Assembly (NCBI GenBank): GCA_944472155.2
Contig: OX235272.1
Location: 97,470,020 to 97,534,019 of the forward strand
Length of the DNA stretch: 64,000 nucleotides
Reading direction: 5' to 3'
Source: Trichobilharzia szidati
Taxonomy: Eukaryota > Platyhelminthes > Trematoda > Strigeidida > Schistosomatidae
Shown here: positions 11,441 through 23,119 of the stretch, piece after piece
Layout of the letters: the number at the start of each line of letters is the position of its first letter
Numbering within the stretch: position 1 is the first letter of the stretch
Notes under the pieces: generated by a model
The model's database searches: none
Told to the model about the DNA's origin: nothing
The model's input: the letters and a program-made list of their open reading frames with translations, nothing else
Made by a program: the position numbers and the translations under genes

Positions 11441-14200
11441 TAAAAAATCGGCAGCTGTAAGGAACAGATACCACGACCAAATGACCTCGAACAGTCCAGT
11501 CAAACACTTCTAGGTAAAAAGTGGCATTTATGGTATAAAAAGCACGTTTGATGGATATGTGTAAAACAAAACTGCCTTATATAGGGTATATGTCTCAAAT
11601 ATGCTACAAAAAGGGGCCTCAGTTTTACACGGACATGATCATAGTACATAAACCAGAATCTATATGAATGCCGATTATAGAATTCACTATAACTGATGAA
11701 TGATTGAATTTACGACGAATGTAACCTTGTGATGATAGTTACATTGCTCGGCATTTCAAATAGGGTCTACCCATAATCATCATTATAAGTTTTATCTTAA
11801 CCATAATCTTTGTTCAAAGTTTCATTTCATCCTTAACCATTACCCTACCTCAATCCTACCCTAACCCTGAATCGGAGTGAAAGTTGCAGCCAAGATTATG
11901 AAAAGCATTCACTTGTAGTATTGAGCGATCTTAATGGTTGGTTCATTTGCCAGTGATATCTATTCTTGATTATTACCTAAGAATCTTAATCGTTGGGCTT
12001 GTTCAGCGTGATATTAGACATATTTCTGTGTGCGTCAAGGTGGGGGGATTTTATTCTCACTCAGCCTCAATCAAAGACGAATAGAAATGAGACATAACTG
12101 AAAAAAGTTTTAACTCTGGTGGATGGCATAAAAATTAATAATGAATGAAAGGTAATCTGATTAATATGCTTATATACCTACTCCTAGTTGAAGCTTCTTT
12201 CACAGGTACAAGTAGAGTAATTCCTTATAAAAAAATTCTAGAATCAAATGCCATTTAATGAACACTACTATTTGGCACAACACATTTTGAATATTCCAAC
12301 TGTTGTCATTGGGAAGAACCTACTGCAGTCTACCCAGAAAGACAACTAATCATATTATCTAGCTAAAAGTTGTGGCTTATTGATTAGAAACAATGTGAAG
12401 TTGAGAGCCTTGATCATTTAGAGACTGAGGGTGTTGACGTTCACGTGTAGTACGAAGTATACTAACGCAGGATCTAATAACCACAACTTCTATAGTATTC
12501 GTTCCGCGCAGACCAAAGGCAAAGCAAAACACAAGAATTGATCGTCCAAATTACGAAATATATTTCGGGACCAAATCGGAGTGCGAGATTATTGCTTAAC
12601 TAGTTATTGATCATCGACGAACGAACGAACATAACACGACAGAGTGCCAAATGGCGTGGATGCTTGACCGTCAGCCTTTAGCTAAATAGATTTTCAGTTG
12701 TAATCATACTCCCACTGAACTACACCCAGTAATAAATGTTATTCAGTGTTGTTATAGAACTGACTGAATTTATACCATCAACGAAAATTAATGTCAGTTT
12801 AAGTGGCATACCAAGTGCAGCCTATTTAGAAACATGTGATATGGCATATTAGTCGTTAATCTAGCTTTACATGTACTGAATTCGAATCCTTACGATTTTT
12901 TTGGAAATCAATTAACTGCGTATTTGATTAAGAATTCTGAAGAAGCTCAGGTTAAAAGGGTAGTAGGAAGAAGCTGAACATAGACACGCGTAAGTACTAG
13001 CGGCTCCTGACTCAACCCCAACCCTAATATATCTATAGCCAACTCGGCGAAGTCGAAGCACCATAGCCAAAGTCAAGGTCTTTCGAAAGCTGACCTTCAG
13101 GAACCAAATCAAATCATGCCAGCCTTTCGGGATTTGATGAGGATAGATACAGTATTTTACTTATTCTCTAGGTACCTTCTGGTGAAATCTATACCGTTAG
13201 GTAGGGTTATGGCTTTTAAGAATAAGGATACGAGTCTAGGGTTAAGCTTAGAATTAGGGTTAAATTTAGAATTGGGAGTGAGGATTAGAGTTAGAGTTAG
13301 GAGCAGGTTACAGAACAGTGCCGGAAATATCCATGGATTTCAAAGTACCATGAACAACGGTCACCTGGATGATGCATCTATCGCACATTCTATGATTTCT
13401 TTGCAGATCATCTGTGTAGTAACTGAGAGGCATTCTTACAAAACATACACGACAACTATAAAGTACAATGGTTTTAGTGCATTTTTCAACGATTATGTGA
13501 CTTTTTGTAAATGAATTCTGACTAGTTGTCCAAGTTCACTGTGATCTTAGCTATGATAGTTTAACTTTACCGCCAACTCTAATATCCCCTAATTATGTTA
13601 ATTTAACCGTAACCTGTCCCTAGCCGAAACATAACTATAGTCTTTCCTCAGCTACCTAAAACTAACTAGGTATCCTTTCTAATATTCTTATATTTCATCC
13701 AACAGTTTTTTCACATGGTTTCACTGCGTCGTTCTAACCTAGAATCGTAAACGTGACAGGACAAACTAAAGAATGGCGACCATGGAGTGAGAACGCACCG
13801 GTGACCTTGAACGCATACCATTCGTTGGGTTCAGGAACTTGCCATTGTTACAGCGCCAGTGTAAACTCTGTGGACGAAGTGAGGTGTAAATTCCATTCCG
13901 ATCTTGTTTTTAAGTACTCTTTGGATAATGAGGTGATAGCGCATCGCGGTTAAGGTTGAGAGTTAGAAGGTTAGGTTTAAGGTGAGGTTCATGGTCAAGA
14001 TTAAGGTGAGGGTGTTTTATTATCTGTATTTTTCTTGCAGATAAATAAATGGCAGGGAAGTGTGTTGTGGTTCATATATATGATAAATATGAAACTTGAA
14101 AACTGTAACCCTTCATTACAATAGGGAAGTATTAGTGAGTTAAATCAGGGTAGAAACGTCGTAAAGACGTTTCCCTTATGTTCTCCGGGTATAACATAAT
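11440..14200. other. no gene; degenerate TTAGGG-like tracts
   Basis: No coding region is supported. At about 13195-13310 and 13945-14015 there are runs of degenerate gggttag/ttagggtt/ttagagttag units, with a complementary ccctaaccct tract near 11850-11875. These resemble very decayed telomere-like or minisatellite DNA. The frame at 13116-13514 runs through one such tract and is unlikely to be a gene. Confidence 0.4.
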
Positions 14201-14204
14201 TTGT

Positions 14205-15000
14205 GTGTTTATGTTTGATGTCACATAAAATCGAAGACTTACAAGCGAAAACCGACAAACTGGTCGAAGAAGCAGCAAGGACAGGACTCCAGGTGAACAT
14301 ACACAAGACGGAAATTATGAAAATAACCAACCAACAACAACATCCAGCGCCAATCGCCATCAATGGGAGGGATTTGAAAGAGGTTACTTCATTCACTTAT
14401 CTAGGGAGCACTGTCTCAACTACAGGAGGAACAGACGAGGATGTCAAATCGAGAATCGGGAAGGCAAGAAACACATTCATCAACCTGAAACCAATCTGGA
14501 AATCTTCGTCACTCAGCCAGCATCAACAACAAAATTCGGATTTTCAATACAAACGTCAAGTCACTTCTTCTATACGGATCAGAAACTTAGCGGGTCACAA
14601 AGAATATCTCCAACAGGTTGCAGACCTTTATCGACAACTCTCTTCGCTCTATACTCAAGATCAGATGGCCGCCGGAAAGAATCACCAACAAGAAACAATG
14701 GGAACAAACTAAACAAGAACCAATGGCCCAACGAATATGTTGGAGAAAGTGGAGATGGATTGGACACTCGCTGAGGAGGCCGCTGAGTGACATCGCGCGT
14801 CAGGCCCTCGAGTGGAACCCGAAAGGGAAGCGGCGAGTGGGACGTCCAAGGGTGACATGGAGGAGATCGTGTGAAGAGGAGCTGAAACGGTATGGATTAA
14901 CATGGATGCAGGTGAAAAGTACAGCAGAAGACAGAAGCAAGTGGAGACGTGTTTTTGAAGCCCTATGTTCCACTAGGAACCCAAGGGAACATTAGTAATA
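14205..15000 (+). mobile_element. RTE-like LINE, 5'-truncated 3' end copy
   Basis: Nearly identical to 53985-54770. It starts abruptly inside the RT after the FADD box (LCLMSHKIEDLQAKTDK) and continues through FTYLGSTVSTTGG, NTFINLKPIWKSSSL and, after a frameshift at about 14505, the C-terminal part WRWIGHSLRRPLSDIARQAL, RPRVTWRRSCEEEL and WRRVFEALCSTRNPREH (14618-14995). The 3' end is a run of TAATAA units, typical of RTE-clade elements. 5' truncation is normal for LINE insertions. High identity to the 52-54 kb copy suggests recent activity of the family. Confidence 0.85.
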
Positions 15001-15950
15001 ATAACGTTCTCCGGGTAGTGAATGACTCTAACTGACATGCTGCTAAGTCATTCAGAAGACATAGTATTATGGACGAACTATTATTTGGGCATATTTATTC
15101 TGCAACTACTGTATCTTTGTATACGCATGACACTTCCACACTGACAAATTTTCGACCTTCCAATCAGTCCGTTATCCAAATAGTAATCAAAAACAAGATC
15201 CGGAGCGAATTTGCAACGCAAAAGGTGTCGAGCATCCATAATTACCTCTGGAAAAAACAGAGTTACCTGATTGGTTGCCCAAGGTCATTTGTTCGTTCGC
15301 TAGATAGTTTAGGTTTGGGCTGCTAAATTTTAGAGTTGCCGTCTAATCTATGATTTCTCCATCTCATTTGCTAAATCCTCAAAACGACTGCTTTCCATAC
15401 CATATTTTCAACTGAGACGCAAACATGATGTTGCGGATATGTTTTCAAATTCCAAAAGCTGTAGACGATTATGGCTAAACTGGGGATCTATGAATCAGGA
15501 ATAATAAGTTTTATTGTATGGAAACTTCAAAAACTTCCACTGATTTGATTTTGTGTAGTATATAAAATTTAGTCTCTGTATGCGATTTAACATTCCCGTA
15601 TACAAATAAGTGGTTGTACACTCATTCGCTTTAAACCGAAATATTTCCACTTAAAATAAACCCTCTTATTGCTGTAATATCCACCTGTCCATATATCCAG
15701 ATAGAATCGATTGGTCTACCTTAGCATTCAAAATAATCGTATCAATGCCTTAATTCTGGGTTGAATATCAAACTGATGCTATATGCTAGCTATGTCAATG
15801 ACAAGTTTGTAATTTATGTGAATGAATGAAACTGTTATTAAAATATTATCAAAATTAATAATTATTTTTAAGAGAACACACTTTAGAAACAAATCCTAAA
15901 TAATTTGACCAGTTCCCGCTAAACACTTTCTGCTGGCTACATTATTGCCA
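15000..15950. other. no recognisable gene
   Basis: AT-rich. The 85-codon frame at 15069-15326 has no recognised motif. Nothing supportable was seen. Confidence 0.4.
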
Positions 15951-15954
15951 ACTA

Positions 15955-16620
15955 GTTCTGACTTCCTCTTCACATGATCTTCTCCGTGTCATACTCGGAC
16001 ACACAGCTCGTAGCTTCCTGTTCAACTTCCAACTGAAAGCCTTCCTGGAATGTGTTATCACCCAGTGGTCTCCTCAACGTATGCTGAATCCATCTGCATA
16101 TTTTTTCTGGACAATAGGTTGCCAGTTGGTCCTGGCAGAGTTCCTTGTTGTTTGCCTATCATCTCCGACAAGCTATCTGATCTTCAGTATATATTCAAGA
16201 AAGGGATCAGCTGTTGGTGAGAATGTATAGTACCATGTTGGAATTGATTTTGGTGACAATCGCACCAGGTCCGCAAAGATAAAAAGCACTGACTGACTTG
16301 ATATTAGTGTTGGAAATTCGGATCTGTTTCCTTGTACTAAACGCTATAGTCCTTCAAAATGATTTCAGAGTATTAAAGACCTGTCTTGCTTTCCCGATAA
16401 GGTCATGATGTTGACATAACCATCTGTGCCATTTGTAGTTCAGACGATTCTGCCCAGCTATGTGGAAAAGAGATGATTTCCTTCACATTTTTCCTTTTTT
16501 GGTGATTGCTATTTGTTGCTTTTCGGTTAGGTATCTTCATCAGTTTTGTCTTTTCCTTGTTCACCAGAAGTTGTCCTGGAGGCCTCTTCTGTCAAGCATA
16601 TTGTACATGTATTAATATTC
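15955..16620 (-). mobile_element. old RTE-like LINE 3' fragment
   Basis: On the minus strand the sequence contains decayed versions of the RTE C-terminal landmarks. These are an equivalent of WRWIGHSLRRPL..I (about 16040-16100, gtggtctcctcaacgtatgctgaatccatctgca in plus orientation) and, upstream on that strand, remnants of the RLQTFIN/LRSIL region (about 16175-16280). All frames are disrupted. Much older than the 14.2-kb copy. Confidence 0.5.
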
Positions 16621-17650
16621 CCTATTTAGATCAAACATTGAAGAAATATAGACCGTAGTACACCTTTAATCTTAAGGTAACTTAGATTTCCCATTAGTTA
16701 GTCTTCAAGTTTTATTCACAATGAGGCAATCTATTGTCCGGTAACGAATTGATTGCATACTACTTACTATTGTTTACTACTTCAGGACTTCTCATTATTA
16801 TCACCTAGTTCCACGGAAAATATCACTAGCAATTTATGGGAGTTTTTAAATTCTCGTACTTTTTCCAGAAGTGATATGACATTTAAGGAATCAGTTAAAA
16901 GTACCGACTTGTGAACAAGTGAAGATATTGCTATGGTGATGTAAGTAGATAGTTTTTCCATCATTTTGTAGCACATTTATTTAGTCATAAATTACAACAT
17001 TTGTCTTTTGGACCTACTACTATCTTCTTTTTATTTTCTTAAAAGTGGTGAATGTTTTGATCAAAGTCATTCGACTGGAAGTCCTAAATCTACTTGTTAC
17101 ACTTGTCGGCAGTTATCAGTAAGGCACATCTGAAGCATTGAAGAAATGCCTTCTCTTGTATCGCTTGGCAACGAAATGCTTTTTCAATGACTGCCAACAA
17201 GCAATACAATCTCCTTTTGATTGACTGTCAATGACTGATACTGAGTACAGTTCATTGCATAGTCATATCTCTTATCATGAAGTCAACATTACAGACTCAT
17301 TTGGCATTAAAATTTGTGAGCTGCATATTATACGAAAAGGTGGAAATGAAAGAAATAATGTGTAACAATAACAAATTTGGAGTTAGTTCTGAAATTTTGT
17401 CTGATAAATTAGAACAGAATTACCCGCACCAGAAACTGGTACTAACTTAAAAATCTTCCAATAATTTATGAATCCATTAGAATAATATGTGCAAAAACTA
17501 GAAGAATTATTCTAGAGGGAACGTACACACTTTATATAAACCACAATACATCTATCGCCAGAGTTAGTTATTGGTCACAAATATTTTCACATATTTAGCA
17601 TTAGATACACATCTTAAGTTCATCGATTTCTGTCATATTCATTACGCCTT
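16620..17650. other. no recognisable gene; 3' side of the TMEM45-like gene
   Basis: Lies downstream (minus strand) of the TMEM45-like stop codon and would include its 3' untranslated region. I did not identify a convincing polyadenylation signal, and no other gene is visible. Confidence 0.4.
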
Positions 17651-18016
17651 TTACGAATCTCTCTGATCTTTGTTACTACTAATATCACTTCGATGATAAT
17701 TCCACATTTCAATCTCTTCAGAATCATTATCAGCTATGAAATTTTGTTGTGATTGTGTCTGTTGTTGAGAATTTCTCTCTCGATACTCTCTTCTGATTGT
17801 TGCTGTAGCTGCAGTTGATAAACGACTTTTCATTTTCTCCTCACCGATTAATCCAACTTTACTACGAATCATAACTATGATGACAATCACAATGATTGCA
17901 AAAAAGTTTGCTACCATATGGTAAGCGAATAAATTTGCAGCTGCGGGTAAACTCTCTGTAGCATTTTCATCCCATGTTGGCATCCATGAGAATTTGGGGT
18001 ACAAAATAGCACCTAC
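17651..18016 (-). CDS. TMEM45-family membrane protein, exon 3 (C-terminal, with stop)
   Basis: Third coding exon of the gene that starts at 40794. The acceptor reads ttgctattttag immediately before GTAGGTGCT, phase 0, so the frame runs on from WFWQ of exon 2 into VGAILYPKFSW, matching the family's WFWQ-I/V-G-x-V/I-L-x-P block. The exon carries one more hydrophobic segment (LFAYHMVANFFAIIVIVIIVM) and a hydrophilic Gln/Ser/Arg-rich tail of about 70 residues that is longer than in vertebrate TMEM45 proteins. The stop codon is at 17651-17653. 122 codons including stop. Confidence 0.85.
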   Translation of the reverse strand, partial: VGAILYPKFSWMPTWDENATESLPAAANLFAYHMVANFFAIIVIVIIVMIRSKVGLIGEEKMKSRLSTAATATIRREYRERNSQQQTQSQQNFIADNDSEEIEMWNYHRSDISSNKDQRDS

Positions 18017-18099
18017 CTAAAATAGCAATAATAATAGTAGTATATTATCATTAATGTTGCAGTTTTCATTAAAATTAGGTTCTTGAAATGGATAAAACA

Positions 18100-18475
18100 T
18101 CAAACCGTGGTCAAACTTGGAACAGATTAAATCTTTGCTAACTCAATCTTGAAATTTAATCTGTTGCTCGTTAGCGATTGGCTACAAAAAAGAAAGTTGC
18201 CTGCAGTAAATTCTAGTGAAAAGTCGTGACTAGTGAGACCCTCCCGGATAGAGTAAGGACAAAAGTTGGCTGATGAAATTAGATGCCTACCAGTCGCACT
18301 AAAATCACGAAGTGGTAGAAGTTAGAAAAAATCGACCATTGCGCGGAATTACAGTGACTAAATAGTTCACGAGCATGTCTTGTGACTGGAAGGTCAACGG
18401 AACGTACAACCAAATAGTCTCAAAAAAAACAAAAGAGCTATCCAGCACCTCCAGATTTCAGTGATTATGAATAAA
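18100..18475 (+). repeat. Sm-alpha-like SINE, decayed
   Basis: Shares the body of the family best preserved at 38155-38540: gcgattggctacaa..gttgcc, agtgaaaagtcgtgac, gtaaggacaaa, the tRNA-like part (gtgactaaatagttcacgagc..cttgtgactggaaggtc) and a decayed hammerhead remnant followed by gagctatccagcacctcc. It abuts the inverted PLE pair. Confidence 0.55.
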
Positions 18476-18477
18476 TT

Positions 18478-20160
18478 GTGTTCTCAGAGCTGGTTGATTC
18501 AATTGCGGAGCTTTCCTCACCCTTCTAGACCACATCTTCAGCGCCAGTTTCAGTATGAAATGAACTTATTTAAGTTCTCCATGAGTGATGTAATTGTATC
18601 TCCTGGCAACCACTGTCGTGACTGGTTGTTAATTTACGTCTCTATTGATCACTTTTATTGACTTGGAATTCAAACTTTCTTGTTGTGTGATTTACTTTTT
18701 ATTAGCTGGTAAATTTGGCCTATAATAATGTGTTTGTTAATTGCTAATTCACTTGAGTACCAGGCTTCTAGGAATTCCTTGGCACTTTTGTTGTTTCCTC
18801 TGTTTAAAATTTCGACATTATCCCAATCAAATTGGTTTCCATAATTATCTACATGCATTGATATGAAAGAATATATATCATGTCTTTTTACAGCTAATTT
18901 ATGTTCTTGTATTCTGATTTGAAGGGGACGCCCACTTTGACCGATGTAATATTTATTGCAGTTCATAAAATTTATTTTGTAAATGGTGTTAATCTTATCC
19001 CCTTTTACTGTTCGATCTTTCGGTCTGCACAATATCGGATGAAGTGATTGTGCTGGCTTGTGTGCTATATCTATTTCAAACGGTCTTAATATTCCAGCTG
19101 TTATTTCAGAGATATTTTTATATATGGTAGGATGAATTTTCTTGTAGTCTTTGATGATGGTTTCTTGTTGGTGTTATGACTAGAGTTTAAACACATTTTG
19201 ATAAAATTGTGAGGATATCCATTCTTTTTGAAGACGGTTAGTAGGTACTTTTCCTCCATTCTTTTCAACACCGGAATACTGCTACAGTGTGTTTGAACTC
19301 TTTCAAACAATGTCTGCACACAGTTTCTTTTGTGAGTAATCGGGTTATTACAAATGTTTGTGTTCTTTGTTGAAAAGAATGGAGGAAAAGTACCTACTAA
19401 CCGTCTTCAAAAAGAATGGATATCCTCACAATTTTATCAAAATGTGTTTAAACTCTAGTCATAACACCAACAAGAAACCATCATCAAAGACTACAAGAAA
19501 ATTCATCCTACCATATATGAAAATATCTCTGAAATAACAGCTGGAATATTAAGACCGTTTGAAATAGATATGGCACACAAGCCAGCACAATCACTTCACT
19601 CGATATTGTGCAAACCGAAAGATCCAACAGAAAAAGAAGATAAAATTAAAACCGTTTACATAATAAACTGTATGAGCTGTAACAGACATTGCATCGGTCA
19701 AAGTGGGCGTCCCCTTCAAATCAGAATACAAGAACATAAATTAGCTGTAAAAAGACATGATATATATTCTTTCATATCAATGCATGTAGATAATTATGGA
19801 AACCAATTTGATTGGGATAATGTCGAAATTTTAAACAGAGGAAACAACAAAAGTGCCAAGGAATTCCTAGAAGCCTGGTACTCAAGTGAATTAGCAATTA
19901 ACAAACACATTATTATAGGCCAAATTTACCAGCTAATAAAAAGTAAATCACACAACAAGAAAGTTTGAATTCCAAGTCAATAAAAGTGATCAATAGAGAC
20001 GTAAATTAACAACCAGTCACGACAGTGGTTGCCAGGAGATACAATTACATCACTCATGGAGAACTTAAATAAGTTCATTTCATACTGAAACTGGCGCTGA
20101 AGATGTGGTCTAGATGGGTGAGGAAAGCTCCACAATTGAACCAAACAGCTAAGAATACAC
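18478..20160. mobile_element. inverted pair of Penelope-like element 3' ends (GIY-YIG endonuclease)
   Basis: Two PLE 3' segments lie head to head. The minus-strand copy spans about 18478-19368 and the plus-strand copy 19369-20160. Arms of about 790 bp are close to identical (GTTGAAAAGAATGGAGG starts each arm at 19269 on the minus strand and 19369 on the plus strand). The 99-bp spacer is extra 5' sequence of the minus copy. Each copy encodes the PLE C-terminal GIY-YIG nuclease: IYKINFMNCNKYYIGQSGRP..EH on the minus copy (18670-19032) and VYIINCMSCNRHCIGQSG on the plus copy (19570-19968). Both end in KSHNKKV and a shared 3' untranslated region of about 190 bp. RT is absent. The layout fits a 5'-truncated insertion with inversion. 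Confidence 0.8.
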
Positions 20161-20164
20161 AATC

Positions 20165-21200
20165 AATTCTTTTTTGTGCACATGACCTCCAACTATTCTC
20201 TATTTTATCAGTGCTTCTCTGGCTGACATCAATCGGTTTTAAAAGTTGCATTTATTGAAATCCCTACAACTTTGTTCTTGAATATTTATTATTTTAGATG
20301 ATTTCGAAAATGACCAGTATCTTTTGGGGCATGCAATCTGAGCATGACTGCATATACTGTATTATTTATAGCAAGTGTGATCTTATTAAATTGGACACCT
20401 GGTAAGTTTTGGTTTAGGTTCATATTTTGTAAGATTAGTTTTGCGTTAGTTGAGGACTAGGGTTAGAGACTGAAGTTTACTTTTTCTTAACTTCTAGATG
20501 AAGTTAAATGGACATTCAAAGGGATCAAGATTAGAACTGCTCAGTGAATAATTTATTGGCTGAAGCAACGAATGACAGGAGTTCAAATGGTTGAAGCTGC
20601 ATGCTCCATAAGATTTTAGATATGGTGAGTTAAACAGTTCCAAAAATGACAGGGCTAAATTCAAAGTTCCAGTCGCTTATCAGCTGTGTAAAATAATCTA
20701 GGAGTGCATCCAAACGCTTCGAAAGTCTCCAACGGATGACTTTTAACACTCCCCTAACCTCATTTTCCTTCCTAATAGATTAATTTCATGTCTGTATTCG
20801 ATCATTCGTAACTTTAAAAAGTACTTTGGCTCCCTTCATACTACATTACTGATCAAAGAAGAGGGATCCTATATGGTGCTTAGTGTGTCCAAAATACATC
20901 ATTCAATGAAGATTTCCAGCTTTTATAAAGATTTTCTTTATAATTAACTAATGCTACTTCAAATCCCAAGAAAACCACTTGTGGCTCAGGTACTCGCCAG
21001 TGACGGTACAAGAAAATCTATAGTAAAAAAACGTAACATTTGCGTGTTCCTTGACTTTACTGACAAGATGTCTTAGCGACACTGTGAAGTAGAGAGACAT
21101 TGTTCAATAAACATACATCTTGGCAGCATCATTTCCACTACAGGCGGCGTATAATAGAATATCGAAATTATGATTGGAGTGGGAAAGCAAGACATGCCTT
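20165..21200. other. no gene (intron 2 of the TMEM45-like gene)
   Basis: Intronic sequence with a short gggttag-like tract near 20400-20470. No element was recognised with confidence. Confidence 0.4.
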
Positions 21201-21204
21201 CATT

Positions 21205-21285
21205 ATCGGTGGTACAGCGGTTAAGACTCTCGCCGACCATGAACATGTTCGGGGGTTCGATCCCCTACCGAGGCTCACCTGATAT
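21205..21285 (+). repeat. tRNA-like SINE head
   Basis: TCGGTGGTACAGCGGTTAAG gives a box A-like segment and a 5' acceptor strand. GGGGGTTCGATCCCC forms a box B/T-arm hairpin, and CTACCGA pairs with the start (TCGGTGG). The interior ACCATGAACATG is shared with the SINE heads at 34215-34300 and 34640-34710. I therefore read it as a SINE head rather than a functional tRNA gene, although a real tRNA cannot be excluded from sequence alone. Confidence 0.5.
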
Positions 21286-21389
21286 CAATGTTCGGCCTGC
21301 AAAATTTGGGCTACCGATGTTGCATGATAAAAATTCGAAACTTGTACCAAAAAGCTATAATCAAAAAAATAATCAGTGTGGGAATCTAC

Positions 21390-21875
21390 AGCTGTCGGCA
21401 CAAGGACAAAGATCTGAATTTTCAATACTAAAGTCAAGTCAACCAGTGCGTGATATCAAAAGCATCTTCAACTGATTTCTGTAGACTTCCATCGACAGCT
21501 ATCTTCACCGGCTCGATACTAAAGACCAGATGACTGATAGGAAATGATAATCAAGCAACAAAGAATTCAGGTAGTTAGCGGACAAGCCAAAAATCTATTG
21601 TCTACACAATAAATATCCAAATGGAAATGGAGATGGATTGGACATACGCTGAGTAGACCGCTGAGTAGCATCACACGCAATTCAAGCCCTCGAGTGAACC
21701 CCGAATAGGAAGAGATAGCTTGGACATCTGAGGGTAGCATGGAGGAGGTCAAGTGAGAAGGAAATGAAAGCCTTTGAGCAGTCGTGAAGCTAGCTAGAGA
21801 AAAACACAGACAACAGGGTGTAATGGAGACGTGCTGATAAAGTCCTTTGTTCCATTAGAAAATATTAATAATAAC
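21390..21875 (+). mobile_element. RTE-like LINE 3' fragment
   Basis: Decayed equivalents of the RTE C-terminal landmarks run in order: ctgaattttcaatact..gtcaagtc, cagctatcttcaccggctcgatactaaagaccagatg, atggagatggattggacatacgctgagtagaccgctgagtagcat (WRWIGHTLSRPLSS), then gtggagacgtgctgataaagtcctttgttccattag and an AATAATAA tail. Non-coding now. Confidence 0.65.
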
Positions 21876-21879
21876 AATA

Positions 21880-22650
21880 GTTAATACACAGCTAGATATC
21901 TAGCCGGCATCAAAGGTGATGCAAGCGGGCAGTATCCAATCAGGATTTTTGTTTTTATACTGAGATGACTTAGGTAAAAAAGTGATGTAACACATTCTCC
22001 TAAGGGTTAACTGGAATTTCTGAAATTTGTCCGTAAATAATGCCAGTCCCCCGTTGTTTCTGTTTAACAAAATTAAATACCTCTTAATTTGGAAACACAT
22101 TAAGTTGTATTATTGATTAAGAAATTTAAACTATGAATGAAAATATGTTGCTGCTCTATTTTGACTGAACTGGCGTACACGTATCTTCTAGCATTTCTTC
22201 GCGTTTACAATTGTGCCCTAACGTTGCGATTACTCGACATCCGCAACGTAATTCAAAAGGCACTTGCGAAGGAATACGATAGTGTATTATAGCAGCAATC
22301 AACAATTCAAAAATCGAGCGAGTGCAAAAGTATCAATTGTTAACATGCAAGATTTAGAGTAATAAATAAATGAAAGTACAATTACACAATGAAAGTATAG
22401 TACGATTATGAGTAATAAAACGGGTCACTACAAATATTTAGAAGAACAAAGTCTATTATGATAGAAGAGTATTCATGTGAAACAGCATAACATGAGCTTT
22501 ATAATTTAAATGTACGATCAATACCTCCTTCTCAATGTATGTAATTATTTAAGACTAAGTTTATGAACTACGTTTTAAACTTAGCCCTTTTCAATTAAAA
22601 AATTTAGTTTTCAAGAGTTAGCTTGTAGGGATTTGATTTGTTTTAAGTAT
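21880..22650. other. no gene (intron 2)
   Basis: AT-rich intronic sequence without a recognised element. Confidence 0.4.
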
Positions 22651-23110
22651 GGCAAAGGAGTAACAGACAGCAATGAACAGTTGATTTGTCCTAGTCTGAG
22701 ACACTTGAGTAGTACGCTGCCATGATCGCACAAAAAAGGATTCAACCTACGACCTCCAGATTACCGTTGACCGTTCAGGCTATGGGATAAAGTTCACTGG
22801 CTCATGAACTGTAAGTTCTGTCAATTCAAAATTTCTTTTAGAGCGACCGCCAGCTTAAGTCATCGGAGAGTATTTGTCCTCACATCCCACTTCTTGGAAC
22901 CCACTGATCACAACCTCTTACTAAGACTCCAGGCAACTTCGCCCTGTGGTCAGTCACAAGTGAGCATAAGATTAATTCCCAAGAGTTTTTTTGTAGAGAT
23001 TTGATTTGTTTCAAGTTTGATTACGGGTTGATATCAATTAAAGAACTATTGAGAGACAGAGAGGAGTCACAAATTAGGATAAAACAGCTGTTCAGTACTT
23101 CCTTGTTTTC
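22650..23110 (-). repeat. Sm-alpha-like SINE, decayed
   Basis: On the minus strand it carries the SINE body (gtgatcagtgggttccaag..gggatgtgaggacaaatactctccgatgac) and a decayed tRNA-like part with ggtcgtaggttgaatcc (box B-like). The hammerhead region is largely lost. A fragment of the 3' part (attaggataaaacagctgttcagtacttcc) follows on the plus strand at about 23070-23110. Confidence 0.55.
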
Positions 23111-23119
23111 AGTCTGTGA

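Noticed and set aside
14579..14903. Minus-strand frames over the RTE 3' end
   Set aside because: Antisense shadows of the RTE C-terminal coding region.
21205..21285. Functional tRNA gene
   Set aside because: The acceptor and T arms pair, but the interior is shared with clearly SINE-borne heads elsewhere, and the anticodon arm is poor. Kept as a SINE head.
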